Shown here: positions 26,640 through 35,262 of the stretch, in pieces
Position numbering within the stretch: position 1 is the first letter of the stretch
How the letters are laid out: each line of letters starts with the position of its first letter
Source of the DNA: Paulinella micropora
Taxonomy: Eukaryota; Cercozoa; Imbricatea; Euglyphida
Direction: 5' to 3'
Length of the DNA: 53,622 nt
NCBI GenBank assembly: GCA_009731375.1
Contig: BJOX01000187.1
Location: 51,602 to 105,223 of the forward strand
Translations under genes and position numbers: made by a program
Notes under the pieces: generated by a model
What the model saw: only the letters and a program-made list of their open reading frames with translations
The model's database searches: none
What the model was told of the DNA's origin: nothing

Positions 26640-29600
26640 TTGGAGGTTCTGCTAATTGGTTCGCTTGGTCTTGTAGTATATTAAGTAAAGTTTTATTTTC
26701 TTTTTCTAAATTAACTACTTTTTCTGAAATCTCTTGAACCGCCTTAACTATCGGTGCTATTAAATCAAAATAATTCATTGTTTTTAATTCTTCCGTTGTC
26801 CCGTCTTCTTTTGACACTTTATGGTCTTCAACTGGATTAAAACATATTAATTTTTTTTCTACTAATTCTTCAATATCCTGAGCAATAAATCCGCAGTTCT
26901 CTCTTTCTGCTTCTCTGAGTTTGAAGCACTTTGGTTTGAGGGCGTTGATAAAATCTAAACCGCAGAATTTGGCATCCCTTATGTCGGTTTTGTGTCGCCT
27001 GTCAGAAGTATTAACAATACCACTGCTGGTAAGTGTCGCTCTCGTGTTTGCTCCCGTGGTTTGGAAATAACAAGTGCCGTATTCCTTAAAATACATTTCA
27101 TTCGTGTTTCTCTTACAAAATATGCCGTGGTTGTCGTCAGACCACCTTATTCCGCACGTAGTTGTCGTGCCGTCTGTAAAGTAAAGTTGAGCGGCGGAGT
27201 TGTTAATTGCTATGCTGTTGTCTGTTTGAAAGCGCCCATAGCACCACAAAAAACCATCGCTTCCTCTCAACGACATCGCCGCATTATTCGCACTATTTTC
27301 CCATATAAAACCATTAGTTGCATCATTAGCAACTCTAAATCTTACAGCATAACTACTAAATCCATTTCCTGCTGGCGCTGTTCCTCCACTTAACGACCTA
27401 CCCGCCCCAGACTGACCCATATATATCCCCCAGTTTGTATCACCAATATCCCACATAAATATACCCCTAGTATTTCCACCATTCGTTGCTCCTTGAATAC
27501 ATATTTTCGCCCCATTAGCTGATGCCGATGCCGTTGTTAGCACCCCAGAGTATGTAATCCCAGCATTCGCCGTTAATAATCCTGCTGTGCTTATGTTCAT
27601 TGCCTCAGACCACGTTATATTGCTTCCCGCTGTTATTCCTGATTTATATTGAAAAGTCAAATTAGTGCCTTTATTTATCATAAAATTTGAAGTAGCAGAA
27701 CTTGATTTCCAGTTCGTGCCATCATAATAACCATCAAAAACTAAATTGATATTGCCGTGCGACCAGTTTAGTTGTTGAAAAAGAGGATAGGCATCAGCCG
27801 TCGTAAATGTTTGTATATGTGGTCCAGTAAGTATAGCATTGGCGGGGACGCTGCCATCTTGTCCGTATAATTCTAATCCGCCTGATGCTCCTACTCCTTT
27901 CGTTGTTCTGCCTATGATTATTGACTTTCCGAGTGCTGTTGTTATTTTATCACTCGCTGTAATCGCATTTGTTGTTAATAATCCAGTATTATCTATGTTC
28001 ATCGCCTCAGACCAGGTTATAGCACTCCCCGCCACTATTCCTGATTTATAGCCGAAAGAGAGTGTATTACTCACCTTTGCTATTCTAAAATTAGCATTCG
28101 CATAACTTGATTTCCATCCAGCATTATCCAAATAAGCATCAAAAGCAAGAATTATATTATTATGACCTAAATTGGCTATTGTAAATAAGGGATATGCGTC
28201 CTCCGTTGTAATCGCTTGTATATGTGGCCCAGAAGTAAAATCACCATAAGCACCATATATTTCTAATCCCGCCGATGGACCTGTCCCCTTTGTTGTATTG
28301 CCTATGATTATTGGTTTGCCTGTCGCTGTTGTTATTTTAGTGCTCGCTGTTATTGTTGTCCCTGTTATTGTCGTCCCTGCTATCGTTCCGCCATTTGTTA
28401 CATTATTTGAATTCATGTCTAAGGCTCCATAAAACTTCATACCTCCCGCATTATTAAAACGGACGATATCAGACGAAACGAATTTAGCATCAGTAAGTTT
28501 TGAAATATAAAGCCCCGCACCCTTTGCTACGTCATACGCGATATTCGTGAATACATAACCTCTTTGGTCTGCGGTTCCACTTGAAGCAGTATTTAGAGTA
28601 TATAAGAAAGACTGCCAATCGCCCGTTGTCTGCGAAAAGAATGCGTCTCCCCCATTTTGGTTTAATATCCGCGCGCCGTTATATGTTATATTTCCGCCGT
28701 TAATGATATCCACATTATTAAAATCGGCTTGGCTTAACAAATTTAGCGCTCTTATATCATTTCTCGTTCCATTAAATATTTTTATTCCCGTTATCGTTTG
28801 GTCTCCTGTTAGTTTCACATTTTGCCCGTCCAATGTGTCCGCATACCCTTTCGTCGCTCCGTCCGTCGCTAATGTCGGAGTTCCAAGGTTGGCTATTTTG
28901 CTACTATTACAATCTAGCCTCGAAGCATTTACCCAACCGACTATCGCTCCATCAATAACGAAACTTACTTTTTTCGCATGTAGTTCAAAGTTATAATTTA
29001 CGCCCGTGCTCATGTTAAGGCAACCGATAGTTCCTATATTGGACGTGGAGTTAAAGACCACGAATACCCCCCTTGTCGTCGCATTCGTTGAATTTCCAGT
29101 TATTTCAAGACCACTGCTATATGTCTTAATTCCTGCTATGGTTTGGTTTCCTGTTAGTTTAACCACAGAAGTATCAAGAACAGAAACATCAATACCATCG
29201 ACAAGATTTACATTTGTTATGCTCTGCCCTCCCATATTTAGCCCGCCATTTGCCGTTATTGCTCCGCTCGCAGTGAGTGTGGTTGTTGATACTCCCGCAC
29301 TCGCAGTTATTAATCCCCTTGTCCATAAAGTCCCGTTCGCCCCGTTCAATGACATTAACAATTGTTCAGAGCCATTCTCCCATATAAATCCAGTTGTTGA
29401 AGAATTATTACATCTAAACCGCATCGCAAAATCCGCAAAATCATTTCCTGCTACCGCTGATGCTCCAACCAAACCCACTAAACTTTTACTCGCTCCGAAA
29501 GTTGCCATATAAATGCCCCAGTTTGTATTACCGATATCATACATAAATATACCTCTAGTATTTCCTCCGTCTGTTTGTCCTTGAATACATAATTTTGCTC

Positions 29601-30731
29601 CCGTTCCTGATACCGATGATGTTAATGTGCCAGTGTATGTAATTCCAGCACTTGCTTTAATTTCGTTACTAAATGTTTTAGTCCCTGCTATGGTTTGGTG
29701 TCCTGTTAGTTTAACGACGGCGGTATCAAGGACGGAAACATCAACGCCATCGACAAGATTTACATTTGTTATCGAAAATCCTCCCATGTTTAATCCTGCC
29801 GTCATGCTGGCTGTTCCATCTAGTCGTAGAAAAGGTGAAGCCGTGTTCCTCCATTGTCCTGTTGAATAAATAAGCAGTTGATTGTCTGCCGGTGTTGTTA
29901 TCACTACATCGCTCAAAGCATCTATTGACTTATTGCCTAGTCTATTATCAAAGTCTGAATTCGCTCTCGCTGTCGTATAATATAAATTGGTTCCCTCTGC
30001 TAAGTTGGTAATTGACTATCAAATCTCGCGGTGGTGTAATACAAATTAGTCCCCTCTGCTAAGTTGGTTGTTGTTTTGATAGAAAGTCTATTATCAAAGT
30101 CTGAATTCGCCCTTGCTGTCGTATAATATAGATTTGTTCCCTCTGCTAAGTTGGTTGTTGTTTTGATAAAAAGTCTATTATCAAAGTCTGTATTCGCTCT
30201 CGCCGTCGTATAGTAAAGATTGGTGCCTTCTGCTAAGTTAGTAGTTGTTTTAGTGGCTAATTGATTATCAAATCTCGCGGTGGTGTAATATAAATTGGTT
30301 CCTTCTTTTAAGTCCGTAGTTGATTTGTTTGAAAATCTTGTGTCAAACCTTCCATCAGTATAGTAAAGATTGGTTCCCTCTGCTAAGTTTGTCGTTGTTT
30401 TAGTCGCTAATTGACTATCGAATCTCGCGGTGGTATAATATAAATTGGCGCCTTCTTTTAAGTCCGAGGTTGATTTTAAAGCGAGACGTGTGTCAAAGCG
30501 GTTATCAGTCCAATAATAATTAGTTCCTTCTTTTATGTCGGTTGTTGATTTTAAAGCCAGCCGTGTATCAAATCGCGCATTCGCAAAATAAAGATTTACC
30601 GGGTCGGCATCTTCTGGCACTCTATCCGTGTTTAAGCCTATAATATTAGTGTTCGTTAAATCGAGGTTAAGAATATTTAGACTATCGACGGCTAGCTCAT
30701 TAAGGCCTAATAAACTTTTGAATTGCGACAT
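26629..30731 (-). pseudogene. Giant fibre with peptidase S74 chaperone, one frameshift
   Basis: The start at 30731 (MSQFKSLLGLNELAVDSLNI) matches element C. After an anchor of about 55 residues come about nine tandem 25/28-residue NLAEGTNLYYT repeats, beta-helix-like segments (VKLTGDQTIAG), paired PHIQAITTEDAYPLF-type modules, and a C-terminal intramolecular chaperone (TSDRRHKTDIRDAKFCGLDF, GFIAQDIEEL, then a coiled coil). S74 chaperones trimerise fibres and cleave themselves before the Ser of SDRR. Near 30003 a repeat has lost 16 bp; adding them back gives exactly 1,373 codons, so this is the only lesion. Role: host attachment. It may be a very recent loss, replication slippage or an assembly slip in repeats. 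Confidence 0.85.
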
Positions 30732-30810
30732 TATTATATTTGTTAAGAAATTGTTTATTAATAAAAAACTAAATAATATTATTTTGTATATTAATATAAA
30801 CAAATAGAAA

Positions 30811-31326
30811 ATGCCGAGAGGTAATAGAGAGGTCGCTATGAAGAACCTTGAAAAGGGGTGGGAGGCGAAGAAGAAACAGGCTAAGCAGAGAAAGGTTGAG
30901 AGGGCCCGTGAGCTACTAGCACAGGAAGAGGCGAAGAATGTGAAAGAAATGAATGACGACGAAAAAATGGAACACATTACTAAGAAGCAGTTGGCGAGGG
31001 ATATGATAGATGGAAGGGACGGTGAGAAAAGTGATGAAAGCAGTTCTGATGAAGAAGAGGTTGAACAGGACTTTGTAGATATCGTTGCCAGACGTGTCGC
31101 GGGTATGAAACTTAAGACTAAACAGAAGAAGGCGAAGAAAGTGATAAAAAAGAAAGTGGAAGAAGAGAGTGAGAGTGAAAGCGAGGAAAGTGAGGAAGAG
31201 GAAGAACCTAAGCCTAAGAAAGGAGGGAAGAAGACTGGCCGTGTTAATGTTAATGTTTACGCCGGACAGCCGGAGAAGTCAAAAAAAGAAAGTAATGATA
31301 TTTCAAAAATGTTTTTAAAGTTCTGA
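30811..31326 (+). CDS. Highly charged low-complexity protein, 171 aa
   Basis: It starts MPRGNREVAMKNLEKGWEAK. It is Lys/Arg/Glu-rich and helical to residue 80, contains a conserved core DFVDIVARRVAGMKLKTKQK, then Glu/Ser and Lys runs, and ends NDISKMFLKF. The core and the end motif are kept in element C, so these parts are probably functional and the acidic runs are spacers. It is divergently transcribed from the fibre across about 80 bp. The family is not recognised; a scaffold or DNA-binding role is possible. Confidence 0.55.
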   Translation: MPRGNREVAMKNLEKGWEAKKKQAKQRKVERARELLAQEEAKNVKEMNDDEKMEHITKKQLARDMIDGRDGEKSDESSSDEEEVEQDFVDIVARRVAGMKLKTKQKKAKKVIKKKVEEESESESEESEEEEEPKPKKGGKKTGRVNVNVYAGQPEKSKKESNDISKMFLKF

Positions 31327-31328
31327 AA

Positions 31329-31586
31329 CTACCAAAGATAATGATAAGAATAGTAATTAGCATACTCAGGATTATTATAAGTTAATTCCCCTTTTGAATT
31401 TCTTATAGCCTTCGCTCTCGCTCTATAGTTTTTTCTTCTTTCTTTGTCTAAGTGGTTGAGATGCTCATATATCCCTATGCGGTCTTTGTAATGTTCATAT
31501 CTAACGTCGCCGAAATGAATTGTTTTTCCTTTTGGTGTAGTAGTTGTATATTTTTTATTTTTTACGTTCGACTTTGAAAATCTCAT
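31329..31586 (-). CDS. DUF5754-like protein, 85 aa
   Basis: The whole protein follows a pattern I associate with small phycodnavirus and other large-DNA-virus proteins of the DUF5754 type: K-K-Y start, GKTIHFGDVRYEHYKDRIGI, then HLDKERRKNYRARAKAIRN and a C-terminal SYHYLW. Its function is unknown in that family. It is convergent with the 171-aa gene (stops 2 bp apart) and divergent from the zinc-finger gene with a 9-bp spacer, so promoter elements must overlap coding sequence. Element C has lost it. The family call is from memory of the pattern and should be tested. Confidence 0.55.
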   Translation of the reverse strand: MRFSKSNVKNKKYTTTTPKGKTIHFGDVRYEHYKDRIGIYEHLNHLDKERRKNYRARAKAIRNSKGELTYNNPEYANYYSYHYLW

Positions 31587-31595
31587 ACTATATAG

Positions 31596-31853
31596 ATGGA
31601 CAATATAAAAAATTTACCGCTCGATGTTCGTTTACACGTTATGGAGTATCTATATAATAACCGTGATTACGACTTCAATAGTTGCTATGTGTGTGGATTA
31701 ACTCTGTGTTTAGCGAACCGACAGATTACGACCATTGATGACAGTTTCGACCGATTTTATACTTATGAGTTTTGTTCTAATTATTGTTTTGAACTTGAAA
31801 AAAAAGAAAGATTAATATATAAGGATACAGCATTAGGTGTCATTAAGTATTAG
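31596..31853 (+). CDS. Zinc-finger protein in frame with the integrase, 85 aa
   Basis: It starts MDNIKNLPLDVRLHVMEYLY, an F-box-like helical start. A four-Cys finger follows, with CYVCGLTLC at about residue 29 and CSNYC at about 62. It is about 88 percent identical to its element C partner. It ends at TAG (31851-31853), and the integrase ATG follows with no gap, in the same frame; in element C the same TAG is followed in frame by 8 codons and the integrase ATG. It could be a separate protein translated by coupling or an N-terminal zinc domain joined to the integrase by stop readthrough. Confidence 0.6.
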   Translation: MDNIKNLPLDVRLHVMEYLYNNRDYDFNSCYVCGLTLCLANRQITTIDDSFDRFYTYEFCSNYCFELEKKERLIYKDTALGVIKY

Positions 31854-32837
31854 ATGGACAACAAACATAGCAATCCGCAGAACAATATTACAGATGAAGT
31901 TGTGGAGGATGCGGATGAACGAAAGGAACAGCAAGCTCTTGAAATCCACTATCAGAAAAGATTACCGACTGATAAATGGAATACTATATGGTCGGATAAA
32001 CCACTTAAACAAGTATTTGTAGATTTGGCGGATATGTCTAAGTTGAAAGATAAGAAAGGAAATAAAGGCTATGCTTGGATGTTATTTTGGATTGACACTC
32101 ATAGTCGATTTTTAATCATTAAACCACTTAAAAACAAAACGGCTAAGGAAGTTTATACCGCTTTAAAATCTATACCGTACACTCCGAACTCCATTACAAC
32201 CGATAGCGGAAGTGAATATAAAGGAATGGCTAAAGATTATTTCAGAGATAACAACGTCGAACATCGGACTGTTGAAATAGGAGACCATCGGGCGCTTGCT
32301 ATCGTTGACCGGGTTATAAGAACAATACGGAGATGGCTGGACATACTATTCGAAACTAACGGCAATTTTGACTGGCTAACTTATATTAATGACATGGTAG
32401 ACGCTTATAATATGCGGTTTCATAGAACGATTAAAGCCCGGCCGATAGATGTATTTAAGGGTGTAAATAAAAATAAACAACGTATTCAACGGGACCATTT
32501 AATTGATGAATTTGAAAAAGGCGACAAGGTAAGAAAGGAGTTGAAGAGGAATTTATTTTCTAAAGGCGGCAAGCAATATAGCAAACAAATTTATACAGTC
32601 GTTGGTCGTTCCGGTTTCAAGTTAATATTAAATTCGGATGAGCTGGTCAGCCCCCGGGAACTATTGAAAACTAACTTTGACAAACCGGTAGACGAAGAAA
32701 AACAAATAAAAGAACAAGTAAAAGAAATAACGAAAGAAAAGAAAACAAAGGAACAGTTGAAGAGAGAAGACATAGATGAGGGAAATGTTAGGACGAGCAA
32801 GAGAGAAAAGAAAGCCAAAGTAATATTGGATTTGTGA
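31854..32837 (+). CDS. Retrovirus-type (rve) integrase, 327 aa
   Basis: An N-terminal linker is followed by the RNase H-like core. The first Asp is in KQVFVDLADM (about residue 64) and the second in ITTDSGSEYKG (about 117). The third acidic position is Asp instead of Glu (LAIVDRVIRTIRRW), 34 residues later. GDHRALAIVD is the form I associate with Polinton integrases. A C-terminal part (KGDKVRKELKRNLFSKGGKQ) resembles the beta-barrel DNA-binding domain, and the tail is strongly charged. It inserts the element by joining its ends to host DNA and probably recognises the terminal repeats. Intact here; in element C it is frameshifted and lacks residues after WMLF. Confidence 0.88.
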   Translation: MDNKHSNPQNNITDEVVEDADERKEQQALEIHYQKRLPTDKWNTIWSDKPLKQVFVDLADMSKLKDKKGNKGYAWMLFWIDTHSRFLIIKPLKNKTAKEVYTALKSIPYTPNSITTDSGSEYKGMAKDYFRDNNVEHRTVEIGDHRALAIVDRVIRTIRRWLDILFETNGNFDWLTYINDMVDAYNMRFHRTIKARPIDVFKGVNKNKQRIQRDHLIDEFEKGDKVRKELKRNLFSKGGKQYSKQIYTVVGRSGFKLILNSDELVSPRELLKTNFDKPVDEEKQIKEQVKEITKEKKTKEQLKREDIDEGNVRTSKREKKAKVILDL

Positions 32838-32845
32838 GGAAGATT

Positions 32846-33367
32846 TTAATTAATTTTTCTCCAATTACCAGAGATTGGAATGATGTAATTGATTTCGGTT
32901 AGTGCTTTCTTGTAGCACTTTTGAATAGATGTAAGGGAAGGAAAAACCATAATTACCTCCTCATTTCCAGACCCAGCAGAAACAAGAAAGAATTGTTGAT
33001 ACGTCGGTTTGACTATTCCGTTATAGAGAGCGACAGAACGAAATACGAAACCCTTCTCGTCTTTCAAGTCGTCAAACTTTTTGTATAATGTTATTTTTTT
33101 GTTGCTGGAGAGAAAGTCTGGAGAAACTTTCACGAACATAGGTCCTTTGTTCTCCAAAGTGTCAAGGGACGACCATTTGGCAGGGATTGGCGCGGGCTGG
33201 ACGTCGAGAGGAGCAGGAGCTGGGGCCGGGGCGGGGCCAGGGACGGGGGCTTGGATGGGGGCTGGGTCGGGGGCTGGGGCGTCGTCCTCTTGCTCCTCGT
33301 CGCTTTCCTCCTCCTTCTCCAGTCTTGCCAGTCTTGCTTTCGCGAAGGCCTTCACTACGGCGTCCAT
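32846..33367 (-). CDS. Pro/Ala-linker protein with conserved C-terminal domain, 173 aa
   Basis: The helical start (MDAVVKAFAKARLARLEKEE) leads into an acidic run and a Pro-Ala repeat linker (residues about 35-60). A compact C-terminal domain of about 105 residues follows (SSLDTLENKGPMFVKVSPDF, FVFRSVALYNGIVKPTYQQF, ending IPISGNWRKIN). The layout is of a tethered domain on a flexible arm. No family is recognised and no homologue is seen in element C. It is convergent with the integrase, 8 bp apart. The PAPAP linker is GC-rich against the A/T-rich element, suggesting recent repeat growth. Confidence 0.5.
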   Translation of the reverse strand: MDAVVKAFAKARLARLEKEEESDEEQEDDAPAPDPAPIQAPVPGPAPAPAPAPLDVQPAPIPAKWSSLDTLENKGPMFVKVSPDFLSSNKKITLYKKFDDLKDEKGFVFRSVALYNGIVKPTYQQFFLVSAGSGNEEVIMVFPSLTSIQKCYKKALTEINYIIPISGNWRKIN

Positions 33368-33531
33368 TGCTAGATTTTGATGGAATGAGACTGACGAGAA
33401 TTTTCTTGCCGCGTGATTTTGGTTTTGGTTGTCCGTTTTTTAGGCGGACGAAATGAAAATCTAGAAAAAAAGTTGGCCAAACACTCCGCGGTGGGGAGGG
33501 ACCTTTTTACCGCATTACCGCAAAAAATAAA

Positions 33532-34038
33532 ATGTCTGAAAGTCTGATCACGAAAGAACAAAGAACGAAAGAAGATTGGATGGAAATCTTTGAGGCGAAC
33601 AAAGAAAGTAAAACCAATCTAAGAAAAAGCAAAATAGTTTGTGAAGAAAAAATAAATAAGATTGATCGAGAAATTGATTTATTGAATGAAAAAAAACAAC
33701 CACACCTTGTCAAATTAAGTGCTATTAATCATGTAATTCACAAACTGGATAAGGAGAGTGTTAAGGTTGAAAATGACAGAATGTTCAGACAACAAAGACG
33801 AATGACTTTATTCAAAAAAGAAAAAGAAATCAGACTTTTTTATGCTTGGAGAAAAGAAAATCGTTCTGAGTTTAAGATAGAAATACAAGACCGCATTTTT
33901 GATGGAATAGATAAAGAAGGATTGCCTTTCAACCGTTCTCTAATGAAATACATCAGAGATAAGAACGATAATGACGAAGATATGAATGTTGAAAATGGAA
34001 ATGATATGTTCCGAGTAAGGAGCAATTATGCTATATAA
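33532..34038 (+). CDS. Coiled-coil protein near the right end, 168 aa
   Basis: The frame starts MSESLITKEQRTKEDWMEIF. The middle (residues about 20-75) is a long charged helix likely to form a coiled coil (VCEEKINKIDREIDLLNEKK), followed by a basic helix RRMTLFKKEKEIRLFYAWRK and an acidic tail. A diverged relative with the same layout lies at the matching end of element C (35263-35735). Function unknown; by position it could be an early regulator or a terminal-repeat binding protein. Confidence 0.55.
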   Translation: MSESLITKEQRTKEDWMEIFEANKESKTNLRKSKIVCEEKINKIDREIDLLNEKKQPHLVKLSAINHVIHKLDKESVKVENDRMFRQQRRMTLFKKEKEIRLFYAWRKENRSEFKIEIQDRIFDGIDKEGLPFNRSLMKYIRDKNDNDEDMNVENGNDMFRVRSNYAI

Positions 34039-34325
34039 AAAGTGGTCTCACCACTGAACTCCTTTCGCACATAGGAGTATAAACTAGTGTGTGTTTCTAT
34101 CAAAAAAAAAAAAAAAACAAAAAACAAAAACCCCCTTCTTGCGAAGATATTTTTCTCATATCGTACCTGTTTGTGTGATAGGTGGAGGGTGTTGGCGAGG
34201 ACGGCTGAGGTAAATTCCTTCTTCTTATTCTCTCGGATTTCTCTATTTCGTCTATAGCTGTCTTTTAGATTTCGTATGATGATTTTAGATGATTTGGGCT
34301 GAATAACCTTTTTTAGGCGGGGCAT
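34026..34325 (-). CDS. Small basic ORF starting inside the TIR hairpin (right)
   Basis: The first 33 codons are the same as those of the left-end ORF because they lie in the inverted repeat (MPRLKKVIQPKSSKIIIRNL). The tail (about 66 codons) is unique and ends in a Phe-rich stretch encoded by an A run. It overlaps the 3' end of the coiled-coil gene on the other strand. The tail looks non-coding; only the repeat-encoded start might be real. Confidence 0.25.
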   Translation of the reverse strand: MPRLKKVIQPKSSKIIIRNLKDSYRRNREIRENKKKEFTSAVLANTLHLSHKQVRYEKNIFARRGFLFFVFFFFLIETHTSLYSYVRKEFSGETTFYIA

Positions 34326-34368
34326 TTTCTGAAAAAAATGACCCCCTAAAAAAGGTACTTACCTTCTT
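34225..34368 (-). repeat. Right terminal inverted repeat of element B
   Basis: Inverted copy of 13447-13590, ending ...CTTACCTTCTT at 34368 just before TATTA. The near identity of the two ends indicates recent integration or ongoing correction between ends. Confidence 0.88.
34306..34356. other. Terminal hairpin, right end of element B
   Basis: ACCTTTTTTAGG (34306-34317) pairs with CCTAAAAAAGGT (34345-34356), with the same inner CATTTT/AAAATG stem as at the left end. Confidence 0.7.
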
Positions 34369-34377
34369 TATTAGTGT

Positions 34378-34575
34378 GTTGAACTAGTAAACTCAATATT
34401 AAAATGAGTCAGAGTAGAAAAGAGAGCAAACAGAGAAAAAAATATAGGCTAATCAAAACAAAAGCAATAGCAAAGAAAAACAGGCGCAGGCAAACAAGCA
34501 AAGAGCACGAGGAGACATATGAGGAAAGGATGAAACATGCGAAGGCTCAAATAGTAGAAGATCGATATATCGCTC
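34378..34575 (+). repeat. Dispersed repeat, right copy, with a short basic ORF
   Basis: It begins four bases past the candidate target duplication of element B and matches 11444-11645. It contains a frame from 34404 starting MSQSRKESKQRKKYRLIKTK, strongly basic and about 57 codons long before it runs into a T run. The left copy has lost this frame. The ORF may be a remnant of another element's basic protein. Confidence 0.65.
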
Positions 34576-34578
<3 letters not shown>

Positions 34579-34612
<34 letters not shown>

Positions 34613-34626
34613 CCTTNNNNNNNNNN
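34579..34626. other. Poly-T run and 10-N assembly gap
   Basis: A T run of about 33 bases (34579-34612) is followed by CCTT and ten N (34617-34626). The join between elements B and C therefore rests on an unfinished, low-complexity spot. 34627-34744 is short host-like sequence with no feature I can assign. Confidence 0.95.
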
Positions 34627-34744
34627 CCTTCTTTTTGCTTCTTTTTGCCATTGATTCGGCTGATTGCTTTAGGTGGGGGACTGTGTGCTTTCATGGCAAT
34701 TGAACGCCACACAACTTTTCTTCCCTGATGTATTCCAGAAGAAG

Positions 34745-34862
34745 ATAATTACCGCTTTTTAGGGTCATTTTCAAGAAAATGCACTCTAAAAAGCGGTCTT
34801 TAAGTCCAAAATCACCAAAAATCACAAAACAAGAAATAATAGAGAAATCAAAGAGAAAAACA
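34745..34862 (+). repeat. Left terminal repeat of element C
   Basis: TAATTACCGCTTTTTAGGGT onward aligns with the element B repeat through the hairpin, the CCAAAATCA block and AAATAGAGAAATC-like and AGAGAAAA endings, with many substitutions. Its partner at the other end lies outside the window or is lost. It marks the element boundary to within a few bases only. Confidence 0.7.
34751..34797. other. Terminal hairpin of element C with compensated changes
   Basis: ACCGCTTTTTAG (34751-34762) pairs perfectly with CTAAAAAGCGGT (34786-34797). Inside, CATTTT (34766-34771) pairs with AAAATG (34776-34781) around the loop CAAG. Compared with element B both arms have changed together. Confidence 0.72.
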
Positions 34863-35082
34863 TATTGACGAAGGAAATGAATCAAAAAGGAAGCGAAAAT
34901 GAAAAAGGAAGCGAAAATTACCTCAGCAGTCGTCGCATCCTCCGCCAACATCCACTAGTTTCATTAAACAAAACCTACCATCACACATACTGTATGAGGT
35001 AGGATTTTTATAGTCTCCAACGACTGTTTTTTGTTTTGTTTTTTGTTTTTTTTGTCAGATATTGTTGTAGATATTTTCAATT

Positions 35083-35230
35083 ATTTCCCGCAGAGGATCT
35101 CAGTATTTCCCTCGTAGGGTCTTAATATTTCACTCGGAGGGTCTCAGTATTTCCCTTGGAGTGTCTTAATATTTCCCTCGGAGGGTCTCAGTATTTCCCT
35201 TGGAGGGTCTTAGCATTTCCCGCAGAGGGG
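35083..35230 (+). repeat. 22-bp tandem repeats alternating in two types
   Basis: Six full units and one partial unit of the form ATTTCCC-xx-xAGGGTCT-xx-xT start at 35083. Units end alternately in CTCAGT and CTTAAT/CTTAGC, giving a 44-bp higher order. They lie between the terminal repeat and the first gene of element C. 34863-35082 shows only A/T-rich sequence with a TTTTG run. Confidence 0.85.
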
Positions 35231-35262
35231 AGTAAATATAAAATCAGTTATTTTTTGCGACC

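Larger units (their letters stand above)
13447..34368. mobile_element. Element B: complete Polinton/Maverick-type integrated virus
   Basis: About 20.9 kb bounded by inverted repeats of about 145 bp. It encodes the diagnostic Polinton set: protein-primed DNA polymerase B, retrovirus-type integrase, A32/FtsK ATPase, Ulp1-type protease, double jelly-roll MCP and penton-like protein. The pentamer TATTA occurs at 13443-13447 and 34369-34373, a candidate target-site duplication offset by one base. Lesions: two nonsense codons in the polymerase, one in a structural gene, two shifts in the protease, one in a 122-aa gene and one in the fibre. It is therefore probably unable to propagate alone, but decay is recent, since each broken frame stays open outside the lesion. 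Confidence 0.9.

Noticed and set aside
26992-29869. Plus-strand frames of 70-170 codons inside the element B fibre
   Set aside because: Antisense shadows of a repeat-rich, Thr/Asn-rich gene; no conserved reading beyond the repeat itself.
33187-33456. Plus-strand Gly/Arg-rich frame opposite the Pro/Ala linker
   Set aside because: Complement of the GC-rich PAPAP repeat of the minus-strand gene; a shadow.
13443-34373. TATTA at both ends of element B as a proven target-site duplication
   Set aside because: It is offset by one base relative to the repeat ends and is a common pentamer in A/T-rich DNA; kept only as a candidate in the element entry.
35083-35230. Regular 22-bp units as a CRISPR array
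   Set aside because: Units abut without unique spacers, and the whole is an alternating minisatellite.
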